Shown piece after piece: positions 46,743-57,741 of a stretch of 64,000 bases of DNA. The first letter of the stretch is position 1; every line of letters starts with the position of its first letter. This DNA is from Nocardioides sp. TF02-7. Its GTDB lineage: Bacteria > Actinomycetota > Actinomycetes > Propionibacteriales > Nocardioidaceae. Made by a program: the position numbers and the translations under genes. The notes under the pieces were generated by a model. That model was given only the letters and a program-made list of their open reading frames with translations. It had not been told where the DNA came from and searched no databases. The stretch covers positions 248,001-312,000 of the forward strand of contig NZ_CP092535.1 in NCBI RefSeq assembly GCF_022437945.1, read 5' to 3'.

Positions 46743-49700
46743 CTACGCGCTCTCCGCCTCGCGGAGCCGCTGGCTGATGACCGTGGACACGCCGTCGCCG
46801 CGCATGGTGACGCCGTAGAGCGCGTCACCGACCTCCATCGTGCGCTTCTGGTGGGTGATCACGAGCAGCTGCGAGTTCTCCCGGAGCTCCTCGTAGATCT
46901 CCAGCAGCCGGCCGAGGTTGACGTCGTCGAGCGCGGCCTCGACCTCGTCGAGGATGTAGAACGGCGACGGGCGGGCCTTGAAGAGGGCGACGAGGAAGGC
47001 CACCGCCACCAGCGACCGCTCGCCACCGGAGAGCAGCGAGAGCCGCTTCACCTTCTTGCCCGGCGGCCGGGCCTCGACCTCGACGCCGGTCGTGAGCATG
47101 TCGGACGGGTCGGTGAGCACGAGCCGGCCCTCGCCGCCCGGGAACAGCCGCGCGAACGTCTGGTCGAACGCCTTGCTGACGTCGGCGTAGGCCTCGGTGA
47201 AGACCTGCTCGACGCGGGCGTCGACGTCGCGGACGATGTCGAGCAGGTCCTTGCGGGTGGCGCGGAGGTCCTCGAGCTGCTCGGTGAGGAACTTGTGCCG
47301 CTCCTCCATCGCGGAGTACTCCTCCAGCGCGAGCGGGTTCACCTTGCCGAGCATGCTCAGCGCGCGCTCCGCTGCCCGCAGCCGCTTGACCTGCTCGTCA
47401 CGGACGTAGGGCACGGTGCGCGGCTCCGCCTCCTCGGCGTCACCGCCGGAGGCGTCCCCGCCCGAGGCGTCCGCGCCGGCCCCGTCCTTCGCCGCCTCCC
47501 AGGCCGGCACCGGCTGGTCGGGGCCGTACTCCGCGACGAGTGCGTCGGCGGCCAGGCCGAGCTCCTCGAGCGCCTTGGTCTCGATCTGCTCGATCCGCAT
47601 CCGCTGCTGGGTGCGCGCCATCTCGTCGCGGTGCACCGAGCTGACCAGCTCCTCGTGCTCCCGCGCCAGGTGCCGCAGCCGGCCACGGACGCCCATCAGC
47701 TCCTGCTCGCGGCCACGGCGGGACTCCTCGACCTCCTGACGGGCGCGCCGCGCCCGGTCGATCGAGACCTCCAGCCGACCGAGGACGTAGGAGACGGAGG
47801 ACGCCACGGCCTGGCCGGCGCGGCCCTCCCGCAGCAACCGCTCGCGACGCTCGGCGGCCCTCGCCCGGGCCTGCCGCTCCCCCGCAGCGGCGCGCCGGAT
47901 CTGGTCGACCCGGCCGTGGAGGGCGCGAGCGCGCTCCTCGGAGGTCCGCAACGCCAGCCGGGCCTCCATCTCCGCCTGCCGCGCGGCGCGGGCCTCGTCG
48001 GTCAGGCGCTGCTGCTCGCTGGTGTCCGGCTCCTCGTCGGCGGTCTGCTCCGCGGAGGCCAGGCGTTCCTCGAGCTCGGCGATGCCGGCAGCCGCCTGCT
48101 CGCGGGTGGCCGTCGCCTGCCCGATCGCGTCGGCCATCCGCTCCGCCTCGGCGCGCGCCGCACGGGCGAGCGAGCCGTGCTGGCCGAGCTCCTCGGCCAC
48201 TGCGGCCAGCGTCGCGTCGGACTCGTGCAGCTTGGCGAGCGCGACGTCGACGCGACGCTTGGCCTCCGCCCGCTCGTTCTCCAGCCGGGCGAGGTCGAAG
48301 GAGAGCCGCTCGCTGGCGGCGACCGCCTCGGCGAGCGCCGCGGTGGCCTCGTCGACGGCGGCCTGGATCTCGATCATGCTCTGCTTGGCGTTGGAGCCGC
48401 CGGCCGCGAAGTGGGCGCCCAGCACGTCGCCGTCACGGGTCACCGCCACCACGTCGGGCAGGTCGGCGACCAGGCTCCGCGCGGCCGGCAGGTCGGCGAC
48501 GACCGCGGTCCGCTCCAGCAGGCGCGTCAGCGCGGGACGCAGGTCGGCCGGGCAGTCGACGACGTCGACGGCGTACGCCGCCCCGGCCGGCAGCTGCGGC
48601 CAGCCGCTGCGGTCCACGGAACCGCCGCCGAGCACCAGACCCGCCCGGCCCAGGTCGTCGTCCTTGAGGTGGCCGATCGCGGCCACCGCGGCGTCGGCGT
48701 CGGTGACCGCGACCGCGTCGGCCGCGGCGCCGAGGGCGCCGGCGACGGCCGCCTCGTAGCCGTTGCGGACGGACAGCAGCGCGGCGACCGACCCGAGCAG
48801 ACCGGCGACGGTGTCGGACGCCGCGAGCAGCGCCCCGGCTCCGTCCTTGCGGGCCAGGCCGATCTCGAGGGCCTCCTTGCGGGCGGCGAGCGCGGACTTG
48901 TCGCGGTCGGCCTGCTGGGCCTCCTCGCGGGTCTTCGCGAGGCGGTCCTCGAGGTCGTCCAGCGCCGCGGCCGCCGCCTCGTGCTCGGCGTCGAGACCCT
49001 CCTCGCCGGCGGACAGGCCGGCGACCTTCGTCTCGAGGGCGGTGAAGTCGTGCTGGGCGCGCTCGGCCCGGGCGAGGGCGTCGGCCCGGGCGGCCTCGAG
49101 CCTGCCGATCTCCTCCTCCGCCGCGGTGGCGCGTGAGCGCAGGGCGTTGACCTGGCCGTGCAGCCGCGCCAGGCCCTCCCTTCGGTCGGCGGCGGCGCGG
49201 GAGCAGCCCGGCGACGCGGCGCTCCTCCTGGGCGGCGGCCTCCTCGGCGCCCTTGCGGGCGGCGACCGCCTCCTCCAGCGCCGTCTGCTGCTCGGCGACG
49301 AGCGCCCGGATCTCGGCCTCCTGCTCGGCCAACCGGTCGGCCTCGGCGTCGAGCTCGTCGGGGTCGCGCCCCCGGTCGCCCTCGGTCTCGCGGGCGCCGG
49401 CGGCGTTGCGCACCCGCTCGGCGGCGAGGCTCTGGGTGCCGCGGAGCCGCTCGCGCAGCGCACCGAGCGACGACAGGGTCTCCTGGGCGGCCGAGAGCGC
49501 CGGCAGGTCCTCGCGCAGCGCGGCCTCGAGCGCGGCCTCCTGCTCGCGCGCCTTCGCGACCTCCTGCTCGACCTGCTCGCGCCGCGCGACGAGGAGGTCT
49601 CGTCGGCGAGCTCCTGCTCGAGCGCGGTGCGGGCCGTCACCAGGTCGTCGGCGAGCAGCCGGGCGCGGGCGTCGCGGACGTCGGCCTGCACGGTGGCGGC

Positions 49701-50343
49701 GCGGCGCGCCACCTCGGCCTGGCGGCCGAGCGGCTTCAGCTGCCGCCGGATCTCGCTCAGCAGGTCGTTGAGCCGGGTCAGGTTGCCCTCGGTGGAGTCG
49801 AGCTTGCGGAGCGCCTTCTCCTTGCGCTTGCGGTGCTTGAGGACGCCGGCGGCCTCCTCGATGAACCCGCGCCGGTCCTCCGGCGTCGCGTGCAGGATCG
49901 TGTCGAGCTGGCCCCTGGCCGACGATGACGTGCATCTCCCGGCCGATGCCGGAGTCGCTGAGGAGCTCCTGGACGTCGAGCAGCCGGCACGGGGTGCCGT
50001 TGATGGCGTACTCCGAGCCGCCGGTGCGGAACATGGTCCGGCTGATCGTCACCTCGGAGTACTCGATCGGCAGCGCGCCGTCGGAGTTGTCGATGGTCAG
50101 CACCACCTCGGCGCGGCCCAGCGGCGGGCGGCCCGAGGTGCCGGCGAAGATGACGTCGTCCATCTTGCCGCCGCGGAGGCTCTTGGCGCTGGCCTCGCCC
50201 ATCACCCAGGCGAGCGCGTCGACGACGTTGGACTTCCCCGAGCCGTTGGGACCGACGATGCAGGTGATGCCGGGTTCCAGCTGCAGGGTGGTCGCGGAGG
50301 CGAAGGACTTGAACCCCTTGAGGGTCAGGCTCTTCAGGTACAC
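46743..50343 (-). CDS. smc: Chromosome segregation ATPase SMC (three frame breaks)
   Basis: Condensin core that compacts and separates the chromosome. [20 protein letters not shown] and [20 protein letters not shown] (Walker A) open the head. Long coiled coils surround a hinge ([20 protein letters not shown] through [20 protein letters not shown]). The C-terminal head has the signature [20 protein letters not shown] and Walker [21 protein letters not shown]. Breaks lie near 49914 (one G extra), 49606 and 49200. Repaired, it is about 1,195 residues, normal for the family. In Mycobacterium it is followed by ftsY; here a 23-kb accessory region intervenes. Confidence 0.95.
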
Positions 50344-50442
50344 CCAGGCTCCCTTTGCTCGGTCGGTCGGCGGTCGCGAAGGCCCGCATCCTGTCAGATC
50401 GACAGGTGCTGGCCGTCGCGGGGGAAGCTCGGCGCCCTCAGG

Positions 50443-53254
50443 CTACAAGGTGGCGGCGGGCTCGGTGCGCACCCGCGCCGCGCGCTCTGCGGCCCGCCAC
50501 TCGTCCTGGTGGTCGACGACGACGTCGTCCCACGGCTTCAGCGGGCCGACCCAGTGGACGATCGCTGGGTCCTCGTCGGGGGACGTCGCGGGTCGGCCAG
50601 AAGTTCCACCGCCGGTCCAGCGGCGCGAACCGCGCGCCGGCGTACAGGTTGAGCACGTACTGGTCGTTGAGCCCGAACTGCTCGGCGAAGCCCGCGTAGC
50701 GGACGAGGAACTCGTCGCTCCGCATCCGCCGCAGGTCCATCAGCAGCACGCCGGCGTTGAAGCCCGCGTCACCCACGTCGCTGTGCCGGTGGACGAGGTT
50801 GAGCAGCCGCCAGGCCTCCCGGGAGTCGCCGAGGTGGTGGTGCGCCACCTCGGCGAAGCTCACGACGCCACCCATGGCGTCGGTCGAGGGGCTCTCGCGT
50901 GCGGCCAACGGCGCGCCGTCCAGCGGGGTGTCGAACAGCTCGCCCACGTCGGCCCGCGGCAGCAGGTCGAGGTCGAGGTAGAGCACCCTGTCGACGTCGT
51001 CCAGCAGCTCGGGCAGCAGCAGCCGGTCCATCGTCGAGACCGTGATCCGCCCGGACCCGACGCTGATCTCGCCGAAGTCGACGGCGTCGCAGGGCAGGAA
51101 CGTGACGTCGACCTCCGGGAACGCCTCGGCGAAGCGCTCGTAGTCCGCGTCGTCGAGGCCGCGCACCAGCGCCCACACCCGCAGCGGCCGGTCGGTGCGT
51201 TCGAGGAGCCGGTGGACGACGGTGCGCAGCTGCGGCAGGTAGTTGCGGTCGAGCCCGAAGCACAGGTCGACCACCCGCTCCCCTGCGGCGTGGGCGACCG
51301 GCCGGCGCCAGGCCGCCTCGGTGATCGCCGCCACGGCCTTCGGCACGTCGATCCCCGACTCCGGCCACGGGTACGCCGCCTCGCGGGCGGCGGCGTCGGC
51401 GGCCACCATCGGCTCGGTGATCGACCGCCAGAGCCCGTAGACGTCCGCCTCCGGCGCGCCCCGGAGCATCGCGGTGACGACCGGCTCCAGCAGCCGGTCG
51501 CGCAGCCGTGCCCGCATCGCGGCCAGGTCGGCCCTCTCGTCGGTGAGCCCCTCGAACCGGACGTCGAACGGCCGGCGGGGACGGAACTCGGTCGGTACGC
51601 CGATGCTGGTGGCCGGCAGGTAGCAGTGCAGCCGGCTGGTGGTCAGCGACCCGAAGCCCTGGTGGTAGTGGTCGAGAAGGTCGAGCGCGCGCTCCAGGTT
51701 GGCGCCGAGCGACGCGTGGCGCACCTCCGGATCGGCCTGCCGCATCGGCTGGCCCGTCGGGGCCGGGGAGTCGACGTACCCGGCCGGCAGCGCCGTCCGG
51801 TCGACGTCCGGCTCGAAGTAGGCGTCGACCGTCGTCGTCAGGCAGCCGGTGAAGAACGCCGGCACGCCGAGGTGGGTGAGGAGGTCGACGGTGTACCAGT
51901 CACGGCACCCGATCGGTGCGTAGCGCTTCAGGTACTCGACAGCCGCCTCGTCGAGCATGTCGCGGCGGTTGCAGTGGAACGCCACGAAGACCGGCCGCAG
52001 GTTCGGGTGGTACGGGAGCCCGTGGCCGCCCAGCACGTTCGGGTGGATGTGCCACCCGAAGGCGATGTACCAGGTGCGGTCGGGGACCGGGTCGAGCGGG
52101 GAGTCGTCGCGGCCGACCTCGACGAGAGCGACGGTGGCGTCGTCACCGTCGACGCGGAGCTCGGGGCGCACGCGGGAGCGGAGCCGCTCCGCGGCGGCGA
52201 CGAGCTCCGGCTCGCCCGTGAGCCGGACGCCCGTGCGGCGGACGACGTGGCTGAGCGCGGCGATGGTCTGCACGAAGTCGCCGACGTTCTTCGACCCCGT
52301 GCGGGCGTCCGGCCGTCGGTAGCCCATCACGCCGAGGGTCACGTCCGCCGCGGGAACAGCGGGCGCGCCCGCGGCCCGGCCGGCCCACTCCTGGAACCGC
52401 CGGAGCACGCGCTCCTGGTCGGCGTCCCAGCCGTCGACGCGGGAGGCCGCCAGCTCGGTGGCCTCGGCGAGGGTGGCCAGGTCGCCGGCGGCGCTGATGG
52501 CGGCGAGGATGTCGAGCCACTCGTCCGCCGCCGGCGCGGCGAGCCGGCGGAGGTGGTCGAGCACGTCCGCGGCGGCCGTCGGGTCCGCGGCGAGCCGGAT
52601 CCGGGCGTACTCGACGGGGATCAGGCGGAGCGCGTCGTCGCCGCACCGCTGCAGGTGGTGGCGGGCGAGCTCCGGGTGGTCGGCGTGGAGTCCGTGCACG
52701 GCGAGCGCCGCCGCGGCGCCGGGCCCGAAGGCACCCGTGGGCTCGAGGGCGGCGGCCAGCGCCGGCAGCCGGTAGCGGAACGGGTACTGCGGGAGCTCGG
52801 CGAGTGCCCGTGCGTAGGCGACGAGGGCGACCGCCGGGTCGGCGCCGCGGCTGATCGACTCCACGAGGGCGGCCGCGGCGGCCCGGGCGCGGACGCCGTG
52901 GCCGGCCCGGTGGCCCTCGGTCTGCTGTTCGGCGTCGAGCCACCCGGTCGCCTCGCGCAGCCGTCGCAGCTCGCGTCGGGTGCTGGCGAGCTCGACCCGC
53001 ACCGCGCCGAGCGCCTCGGTGCGTCGCCGTTCCGCGCGCCTCGCGGCGGCGGCGTCCTTCTTGAGCGTGCGCACCCGGCCCCGCGCCGCCTTGTGGCGCC
53101 TCCGAGCCTTGCGCAGCTCCTTCCGCAGCCGGTTCCGCTCGCGGACCAGGCGGGCGTTCTCCTCGCGCAGGCGGACGAGCTCGCGCAGGCCGGGCACCCG
53201 GCGGGCCACGGCCGAGCGCAGCCGTGGCGACTGTGACGGGTCCGGCGCGGTCAT
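50443..53254 (-). CDS. Coiled-coil / polysaccharide-pyruvyltransferase-like / GT8 fusion protein (one frame break)
   Basis: About 935 residues in three parts. Residues 20-105 are a basic coiled coil (LRELVRLREENARLVRERNR). A helical region follows. From about residue 310 comes a polysaccharide pyruvyltransferase-like domain (TGSKNVGDFVQTIAALSHVV, YAPIGCRDWYTVDLLTHLGV, FFTGCLTTTVDAYF, GSLTTSRLHCYLPATSIGVP). The last 300 residues are a GT8 glycosyltransferase (VVDLCFGLDRNYLPQLRTVV, DRVLYLDLDLLPRADVGELF with DxD, DPAIVHWVGPLKPWDD). A CCCCC run near 50580 has one base extra; the corrected stop is at 50443. It overlaps the upstream methyltransferase by 4 bp. Probably modifies a surface glycan. Confidence 0.82.
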
Positions 53255-54136
53255 GCCGTACCTCCGACCCGCACCGCGTGCACGCGCGCACGGTACTCGA
53301 TCCGGAAGTCGTCGCGGCCGGCGAAGTACTCCTCGGTGGCGCGCCGGCAGCCGCTCCAGTAGTGGTAGTCGTCGAGGACGATCCGACCGCCGGGCACGAC
53401 CAGCGGCGCGATGCGCTCCAGGCAGACCATCGTCGACTCGTACCAGTCCCCGTCGAGGTGGGCCAGCGCGACCGGCTCGTCGAGGTCGATCGTGTCGGCG
53501 AACAGGCCAGGGACGAGCGAGACCCCGGACCGGGCCGGCGGCAGCCCGAACCGCTCGAACGAGGCGGTCACCTCACCGAGCAGGTCCTCGCGGTAGCCGT
53601 AGTAGGTGTCACCGCCGACGCCGCGCGACCGGCCGGCGGCGATCTCGGCGTACCGGGCGACCTCCTGCTCGGAGTCCTTGTCGGACGGCGGGGGGATCAT
53701 GCCGAAGGCGTCGTAGACGACCATCCGCCGCGCCGGGTCCTTGGCCGCGGCCATCGCGATCGCCGACCCGCCGAGAGCGGTGCCCGCCTCGACCACCAGC
53801 CCGGGTCGGCCGGCCCGTTCGGCCTCCAGCACGCAGCTGACGAGCGACCGCAGGTGGGGAGCGCCGAGGTAGGTGAGTCGCTCCGCGCGGACCGCGTCGC
53901 AGACCTCGCGCACCCGCTCGGGGACCTCGACGTCGGGGGAACACCTCGAGGGTGAACTGCCGCAGCAGCCGGAGCTCCTGGTCCGAGCGCTGCAGCCGCT
54001 CGCGCAGCCGGGCTCCGTCGGCACGTGCGGCAGCCAGGTCGGCGCGCGTCGCCCGCAGCCGACGGCGGGTGCGGCGGAGCCGGTCCTCCAGCTCGGCCAC
54101 GGCCTCGGGAGGTCGGGTCGAACGTCGGCGCAGCAT
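53251..54136 (-). CDS. TylF/MycF-like O-methyltransferase with N-terminal coiled coil (one frame break)
   Basis: The first 65 residues are a charged coiled coil (AVAELEDRLRRTRRRLRATR). Then a TylF-type SAM methyltransferase follows: ERLTYLGAPHLRSLVSCVLE, PGLVVEAGTALGGSAIAMAA (SAM site), RMVVYDAFGMIPPPSDKDSE, ALAHLDGDWYESTMVCLERI and GGRIVLDDYHYWSGCRRATE (metal-binding Asp residues). Family members methylate sugar hydroxyls. A CCCCC run near 53940 has one base extra; the repair joins LEVFPDVEVPERVREV. ATG at 54136 (GTG at 54139 possible). Coupled to the downstream pyruvyltransferase/GT8 gene. Confidence 0.83.
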
Positions 54137-54236
54137 CACGCGGTCACGCTATCGGAGGAGCGCCGGGGGGCGACGACCACCCTCGGGGCACGCTCGACCG
54201 CCGCCGAGGACCGGTGCGCTGGAAGCGGGGCCCGCC

Positions 54237-54437
54237 TCAGGCGGGCTGCATCTCCTGCGCCGAGTCGCTGGTCAGGATCTCGGCGGCGCGCGCTGCCATC
54301 AGCTTGTCGTTCTCCTCGCTCAGACGGAGGACGAGCGACTCCAGCTCGGCCACCCGGTTGCGCAGCCGAGCGTTCTCGACGGCGAGCCGGGGGTCGCGGA
54401 GGTCGCTGTTCAGGTGCCCGATCAGCGCCTTGGCCAT
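54237..54437 (-). CDS. Small coiled-coil protein
   Basis: 66 residues: MAKALIGHLNSDLRDPRLAV, then a heptad-patterned helix (NARLRNRVAELESLVLRLSE, ENDKLMAARAAEIL) and a short acidic tail. Similar short proteins opening MAKALxGHL with a Leu-rich helix are common in actinobacteria, but no function is assigned that I can name. It precedes the TylF-like gene by 100 bp on the same strand and follows mutM. Confidence 0.7.
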   Translation of the reverse strand: MAKALIGHLNSDLRDPRLAVENARLRNRVAELESLVLRLSEENDKLMAARAAEILTSDSAQEMQPA

Positions 54438-54519
54438 GAAGAACCTTCCGGGGGTTCGGGGAACGCGTCGAGCCCGTTTGCCGGGCCGTCTCCAAGAGTC
54501 GCACTTCCGCGCGTCCGGG

Positions 54520-55380
54520 TCAAATACGAGCGGGCTGCCGGACCGCCCTCGGCACCGGCTGGCAGCGGGGGCAGAAGAACGACGACCGGTTCATGAACGC
54601 CACCCTCCGGATCATGGTCCCGCAGCGGGCACACGGCCGGCCCTCCTGGCCGTACGCCGACAGCGACCGGTCGAAGTACCCGGACGCGCCGTTGACGTCG
54701 ACGTAGAGCGCGTCGAAGGACGTGCCGCCCTGCGCCAGCGCCTCGGCCATGACGTCACGGACGTGGCCGAGCAGCTCGACCACCTGGCCGCGGCGGAGCC
54801 GGTCGCCTGCCCGGTCCCCATGCAGCCGGGCGCGCCACAGCGCCTCGTCGGCGTAGATGTTGCCGACCCCGGACACCAGGCCCTGATCGAGGAGCAGCCG
54901 CTTGATGCCGGCGGTGCGCCGCCGGACGCGCGCCACGAAGGCGTCGTCGTCGAACTCCGGGTCGAGCGGGTCGCGGGCGATGTGGGCGATCTCCGGCGGC
55001 AGCTCCGCTCCCCCGGCGGAGACGAGGAGGCCGCCGAACATGCGCTGGTCGACGAACCGGAGCTCGCCCGACCCGAGCGAGAACCGGACGCGCAGGTGAC
55101 GCTCGTCGGGCGCACCGGCCGGCTGCACGAGCATCTGGCCGCTCATCCCGAGGTGGCCGAGCAGGGCGTCGCCGTTGTCGAGCGGGAGCCACAGGTACTT
55201 GCCGCGGCGGCGGGCCGCCTCGACTCGCCGGCCGGTCAGCGCGGCGGCGAAGCCGGCGGGGCCGCGGGGGTCGCGCCGCACCGGGCGCGGGTGGAGGACC
55301 TCGACGGAGGCGAGGGTGGCGCCGACGACGTGGCGGTCGAGACCGGCGCGGACCACCTCGACCTCGGGCAGCTCCGGCAC
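54520..55380 (-). CDS. mutM: Formamidopyrimidine-DNA glycosylase
   Basis: An intact 286-residue base-excision repair enzyme that removes 8-oxoguanine. The start [20 protein letters not shown] provides the N-terminal Pro nucleophile and Glu after Met removal. [28 protein letters not shown] and the zinc finger [20 protein letters not shown] / CPRCQP are all present. GTG at 55380. Follows rnc, as in other actinobacteria, but separated by a tandem duplication of the rnc 3' end. Confidence 0.97.
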   Translation of the reverse strand: MPELPEVEVVRAGLDRHVVGATLASVEVLHPRPVRRDPRGPAGFAAALTGRRVEAARRRGKYLWLPLDNGDALLGHLGMSGQMLVQPAGAPDERHLRVRFSLGSGELRFVDQRMFGGLLVSAGGAELPPEIAHIARDPLDPEFDDDAFVARVRRRTAGIKRLLLDQGLVSGVGNIYADEALWRARLHGDRAGDRLRRGQVVELLGHVRDVMAEALAQGGTSFDALYVDVNGASGYFDRSLSAYGQEGRPCARCGTMIRRVAFMNRSSFFCPRCQPVPRAVRQPARI

Positions 55381-55414
55381 GTCAGTCGGCGCCGGGGACG
55401 GTGGCGCTGTCCCC

Positions 55415-55601
55415 CGCGCGTCGCACGCGGGGCAGATGGGCGCGCTCGCAGCGGAGCCGTGCGCTCACGACGGCTCCCCGGCCTCGGACCGCAGCGGCTC
55501 CGCGCGTCGCACGCGGGGGCAGATGGGCGCGCTCGCAGCGGAGCCGCACCGTCACGACCGCTCCCCGGCCTCGGACCGCAGCGGCTCCGCGCGTCGCACG
55601 C
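55415..55601. repeat. 86-bp tandem repeat duplicating the 3' end of rnc
   Basis: Copies start at 55415, 55501 and (partial, 14 bp) 55588 with CGCGCGTCGCACGC. The two full copies differ by a few bases and one G in a run. Each encodes, on the minus strand, [13 protein letters not shown] followed by Pro-Ser or Arg-Ser and TGA, i.e. the last codons of rnc and its stop, plus a spacer. Confidence 0.82.
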
Positions 55602-56286
55602 CGAGGACCCCCACGATCTCCCCGTACGCCGTCTCCGCGGCGCCCTGCTCGGCCTCCTTCTTGGAGCGGCCGGTGCCGTTGCCGTAGAGCTTCTCGCCCA
55701 CGCGCACCTGGGCGGTGAACGTCTTCATGTGGTCGGGTCCGTCGTCCTCGAGGACGTACTCCGGGACGCCGAGCCCGTGCTCGGCGGCGAGCTCCTGCAG
55801 CGACGTCTTCCAGTCGAGGCCCGCGCCCATGGCCGACGCCGCCTCGATCAGCGGGTCGAAGAGCAGGTGGACCACCCGCGACGACGTCTCGATGCCGCCG
55901 CTGAGGTGGATCGCGCCGATCACCGCCTCGACGGTGTCGGACAGGATCGACGCCTTGTCCCGGCCGCCGGTCGACTCCTCGCCGCGGCCGAGCTTGATGT
56001 ACTGACCGAGACCGATCCCCCGCGCGACCTCCGCCAGCGCCCGCGCGTTGACGACCGCGGCTCGGAGCTTGGCCAGCCGCCCCTCGCTCAGGTCGGGGTG
56101 GACGCGGTAGAGCGTCTCGGTGACGACCACGCCGAGCACCGAGTCGCCGAGGAACTCCAGCCGCTCGTTGGTCGGGAGGCCGCCGTTCTCGTAGGCGAAC
56201 GACCGGTGCGTCAGGGCGCGGTCGAGCAGCCCGGGGTCCAGCTCGGGATCCCCGAGCGCGTGGCGCAGGTCGTCGTAGGCGCTGAT
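55552..56286 (-). CDS. rnc: Ribonuclease III (start codon unclear)
   Basis: Cleaves double-stranded RNA, including rRNA precursors. [20 protein letters not shown] and [20 protein letters not shown] are the RNase III signature with catalytic Glu/Asp. [20 protein letters not shown] has the second acidic pair, and [20 protein letters not shown] begins the dsRNA-binding domain, ending [20 protein letters not shown]. No ATG, GTG or TTG lies near the expected N-terminus: the candidates are ATC at 56286 or CTG at 56319, the latter overlapping the rpmF stop. An unseen base error is likely. The last residues lie in the 86-bp repeat. Confidence 0.92.
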   Translation of the reverse strand: MSAYDDLRHALGDPELDPGLLDRALTHRSFAYENGGLPTNERLEFLGDSVLGVVVTETLYRVHPDLSEGRLAKLRAAVVNARALAEVARGIGLGQYIKLGRGEESTGGRDKASILSDTVEAVIGAIHLSGGIETSSRVVHLLFDPLIEAASAMGAGLDWKTSLQELAAEHGLGVPEYVLEDDGPDHMKTFTAQVRVGEKLYGNGTGRSKKEAEQGAAETAYGEIVGVLGVRRAEPLRSEAGERS

Positions 56287-56315
56287 GCCGGGAGCCCTCG
56301 GGTCAGCGACCGGTC

Positions 56316-56502
56316 TCAGAGGACCTGGCGACGCTCGGCGCGCGCGCCGTACTGGCCGCAGGTGCCGCAGGCATGGTGCGGCAGGTGCTTCGCACCGCAG
56401 GCGGGGTTGGCGCAGGTCACCAGCGTGGGGGGCGACGGCCTTCCACTGCGAGCGACGGTGCCGCGTGTTGCTGCGCGACATCTTCCGCTTCGGAACAGCC
56501 AC
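56316..56502 (-). CDS. rpmF: 50S ribosomal protein L32 (one frame break)
   Basis: [20 protein letters not shown] is the diagnostic start, followed by [20 protein letters not shown] and [20 protein letters not shown]. The two Cys pairs (C-x4-C and C-x2-C) mark the zinc-binding form. A CCCCCC run near 56430 has one base extra and interrupts the frame; about 61 residues when corrected. The ATG at 56502 is preceded by GGAG. The stop TGA is at 56316-56318. Position between DUF177 and rnc is conserved. Confidence 0.93.
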
Positions 56503-56553
56503 TGTTGTCTCCTCTGTGTGTCCTCCGGAGGCCCGGAGGGCTGTGGTTCGCCG

Positions 56554-57130
56554 TCAGTTCGAATCGTCGGACCCGTCGGGGTCCTGGGCCAGCGCCGACA
56601 GTGCCGCCCAGCGGGGGGTCCACGGCCGCCTCGTGCGTGTGGTCCGGGTCGTCGGCCAGGCGCACCCCGCACTCGGGGCACAACCCGGGACAGTCCGGAC
56701 CGCACAGCGGCTGGAACGGCAGTGCGAGCACCACCGCGTCCCGCAGGAGCGGCTCGAGGTCGACCAGGTCGTCCTCGAGCCGGCTGGTCTCGTCGTCCTC
56801 CCCGGAGCCGCCCTCGTCACCGTGCCGCAGGTCGTCGTAGACGAACAGCTCCTGGAACGTCACCTCGAGGTCGTCGTGGATCGGCTCCAGGCACCGCGCG
56901 CACTCGCCCTCGACCACGGCTCGCGCCGTGCCGGTGACCAGGACGCCCTCCATGACCGCCTCGAGCCGCAGGTCGAGGTCGACCTGTGAGCCCTCGGGGA
57001 CCGAGAGGACTTCGATGCCCAGATCTGCTGGGGCCGGGGCCGTGAGCGTCAGCTCCCGCTGGGACCCCGGGCGGCGGCCGAGCTCGCGGGTGTCGAGCAC
57101 GAGCGGCGCTCTCGGGTCCAGGCTGGTCAC
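56554..57130 (-). CDS. DUF177 (YceD-like) protein (one frame break)
   Basis: About 191 residues. LVLDTRELGRRPGSQRELTL, then VTGTARAVVEGECARCLEPI (first Cys pair), ELFVYDDL and CGPDCPGLCPECGVRLADDP (Cys cluster) are hallmarks of YceD/DUF177 proteins, which accompany rpmF and are implicated in large rRNA accumulation. A CCCCCC run near 56620 carries one extra base; the corrected ending is RWAALSALAQDPDGSDDSN with TGA at 56554. GTG at 57130. Probably one transcript with rpmF and rnc. Confidence 0.88.
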
Positions 57131-57214
57131 GTGATCACTCCCGGTCCGGACACAACAGAACGGATCGATGGTAGTCGGCGGGGGTCGGCGGGACCAAAAC
57201 CGGACCCGGTGCGG

Positions 57215-57716
57215 TCACTCCGCGGCGCGCTCGGCCAGGCGCGCGGTGAGCAGGCCGTGCACGGCGGCCGGCACCAGCCCGGAGACGTCGCCCCCGAAGG
57301 ACGCGACCTCCTTGACGAGGCTCGAGGAGACGAACGACATCCGCGGGTCGGTCATCAGGAACACCGTCTCGACCTCGGTGAGGTGGGAGTTCATCTGCGC
57401 CATCTGGAGCTCGTAGTCGTAGTCGCCGGAGCCGCGCAGCCCCCTTCACGATCGCCTGCGCCCCGATCTCGAGGCAGAAGTCGGTCACCAAGCCGGTGAA
57501 CCCGCGCACCGTGACGTTGGGCCAGCGCTCGACGGTCGTGGCCAGCATCTCCATCCGCTCCTCGGCGCTGAACAGCCGGCTCGACGACCTGGCCTTGGAC
57601 TTGTTGACCCCGACCGCGACCACGACCTCGTCGAAGAGCGCGGCGGCCCGCTCGAAGATGTCGAGGTGGCCGTTGGTCACCGGGTCGAACGAGCCAGGGC
57701 AGACGGCGCGGCGCAT
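57215..57716 (-). CDS. coaD: Phosphopantetheine adenylyltransferase (one frame break)
   Basis: Fourth step of coenzyme A synthesis. [20 protein letters not shown] holds the GSFDP and TNGH nucleotidyltransferase motifs. [20 protein letters not shown] and [13 protein letters not shown] follow, and [20 protein letters not shown] is the C-terminal signature. The frame breaks near 57445 at a GGGGG run; removing one G gives [22 protein letters not shown] at 57716. About 166 residues when repaired. Confidence 0.94.
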
Positions 57717-57741
57717 GAGGTCACCGTAGTGGCTGGACGGG

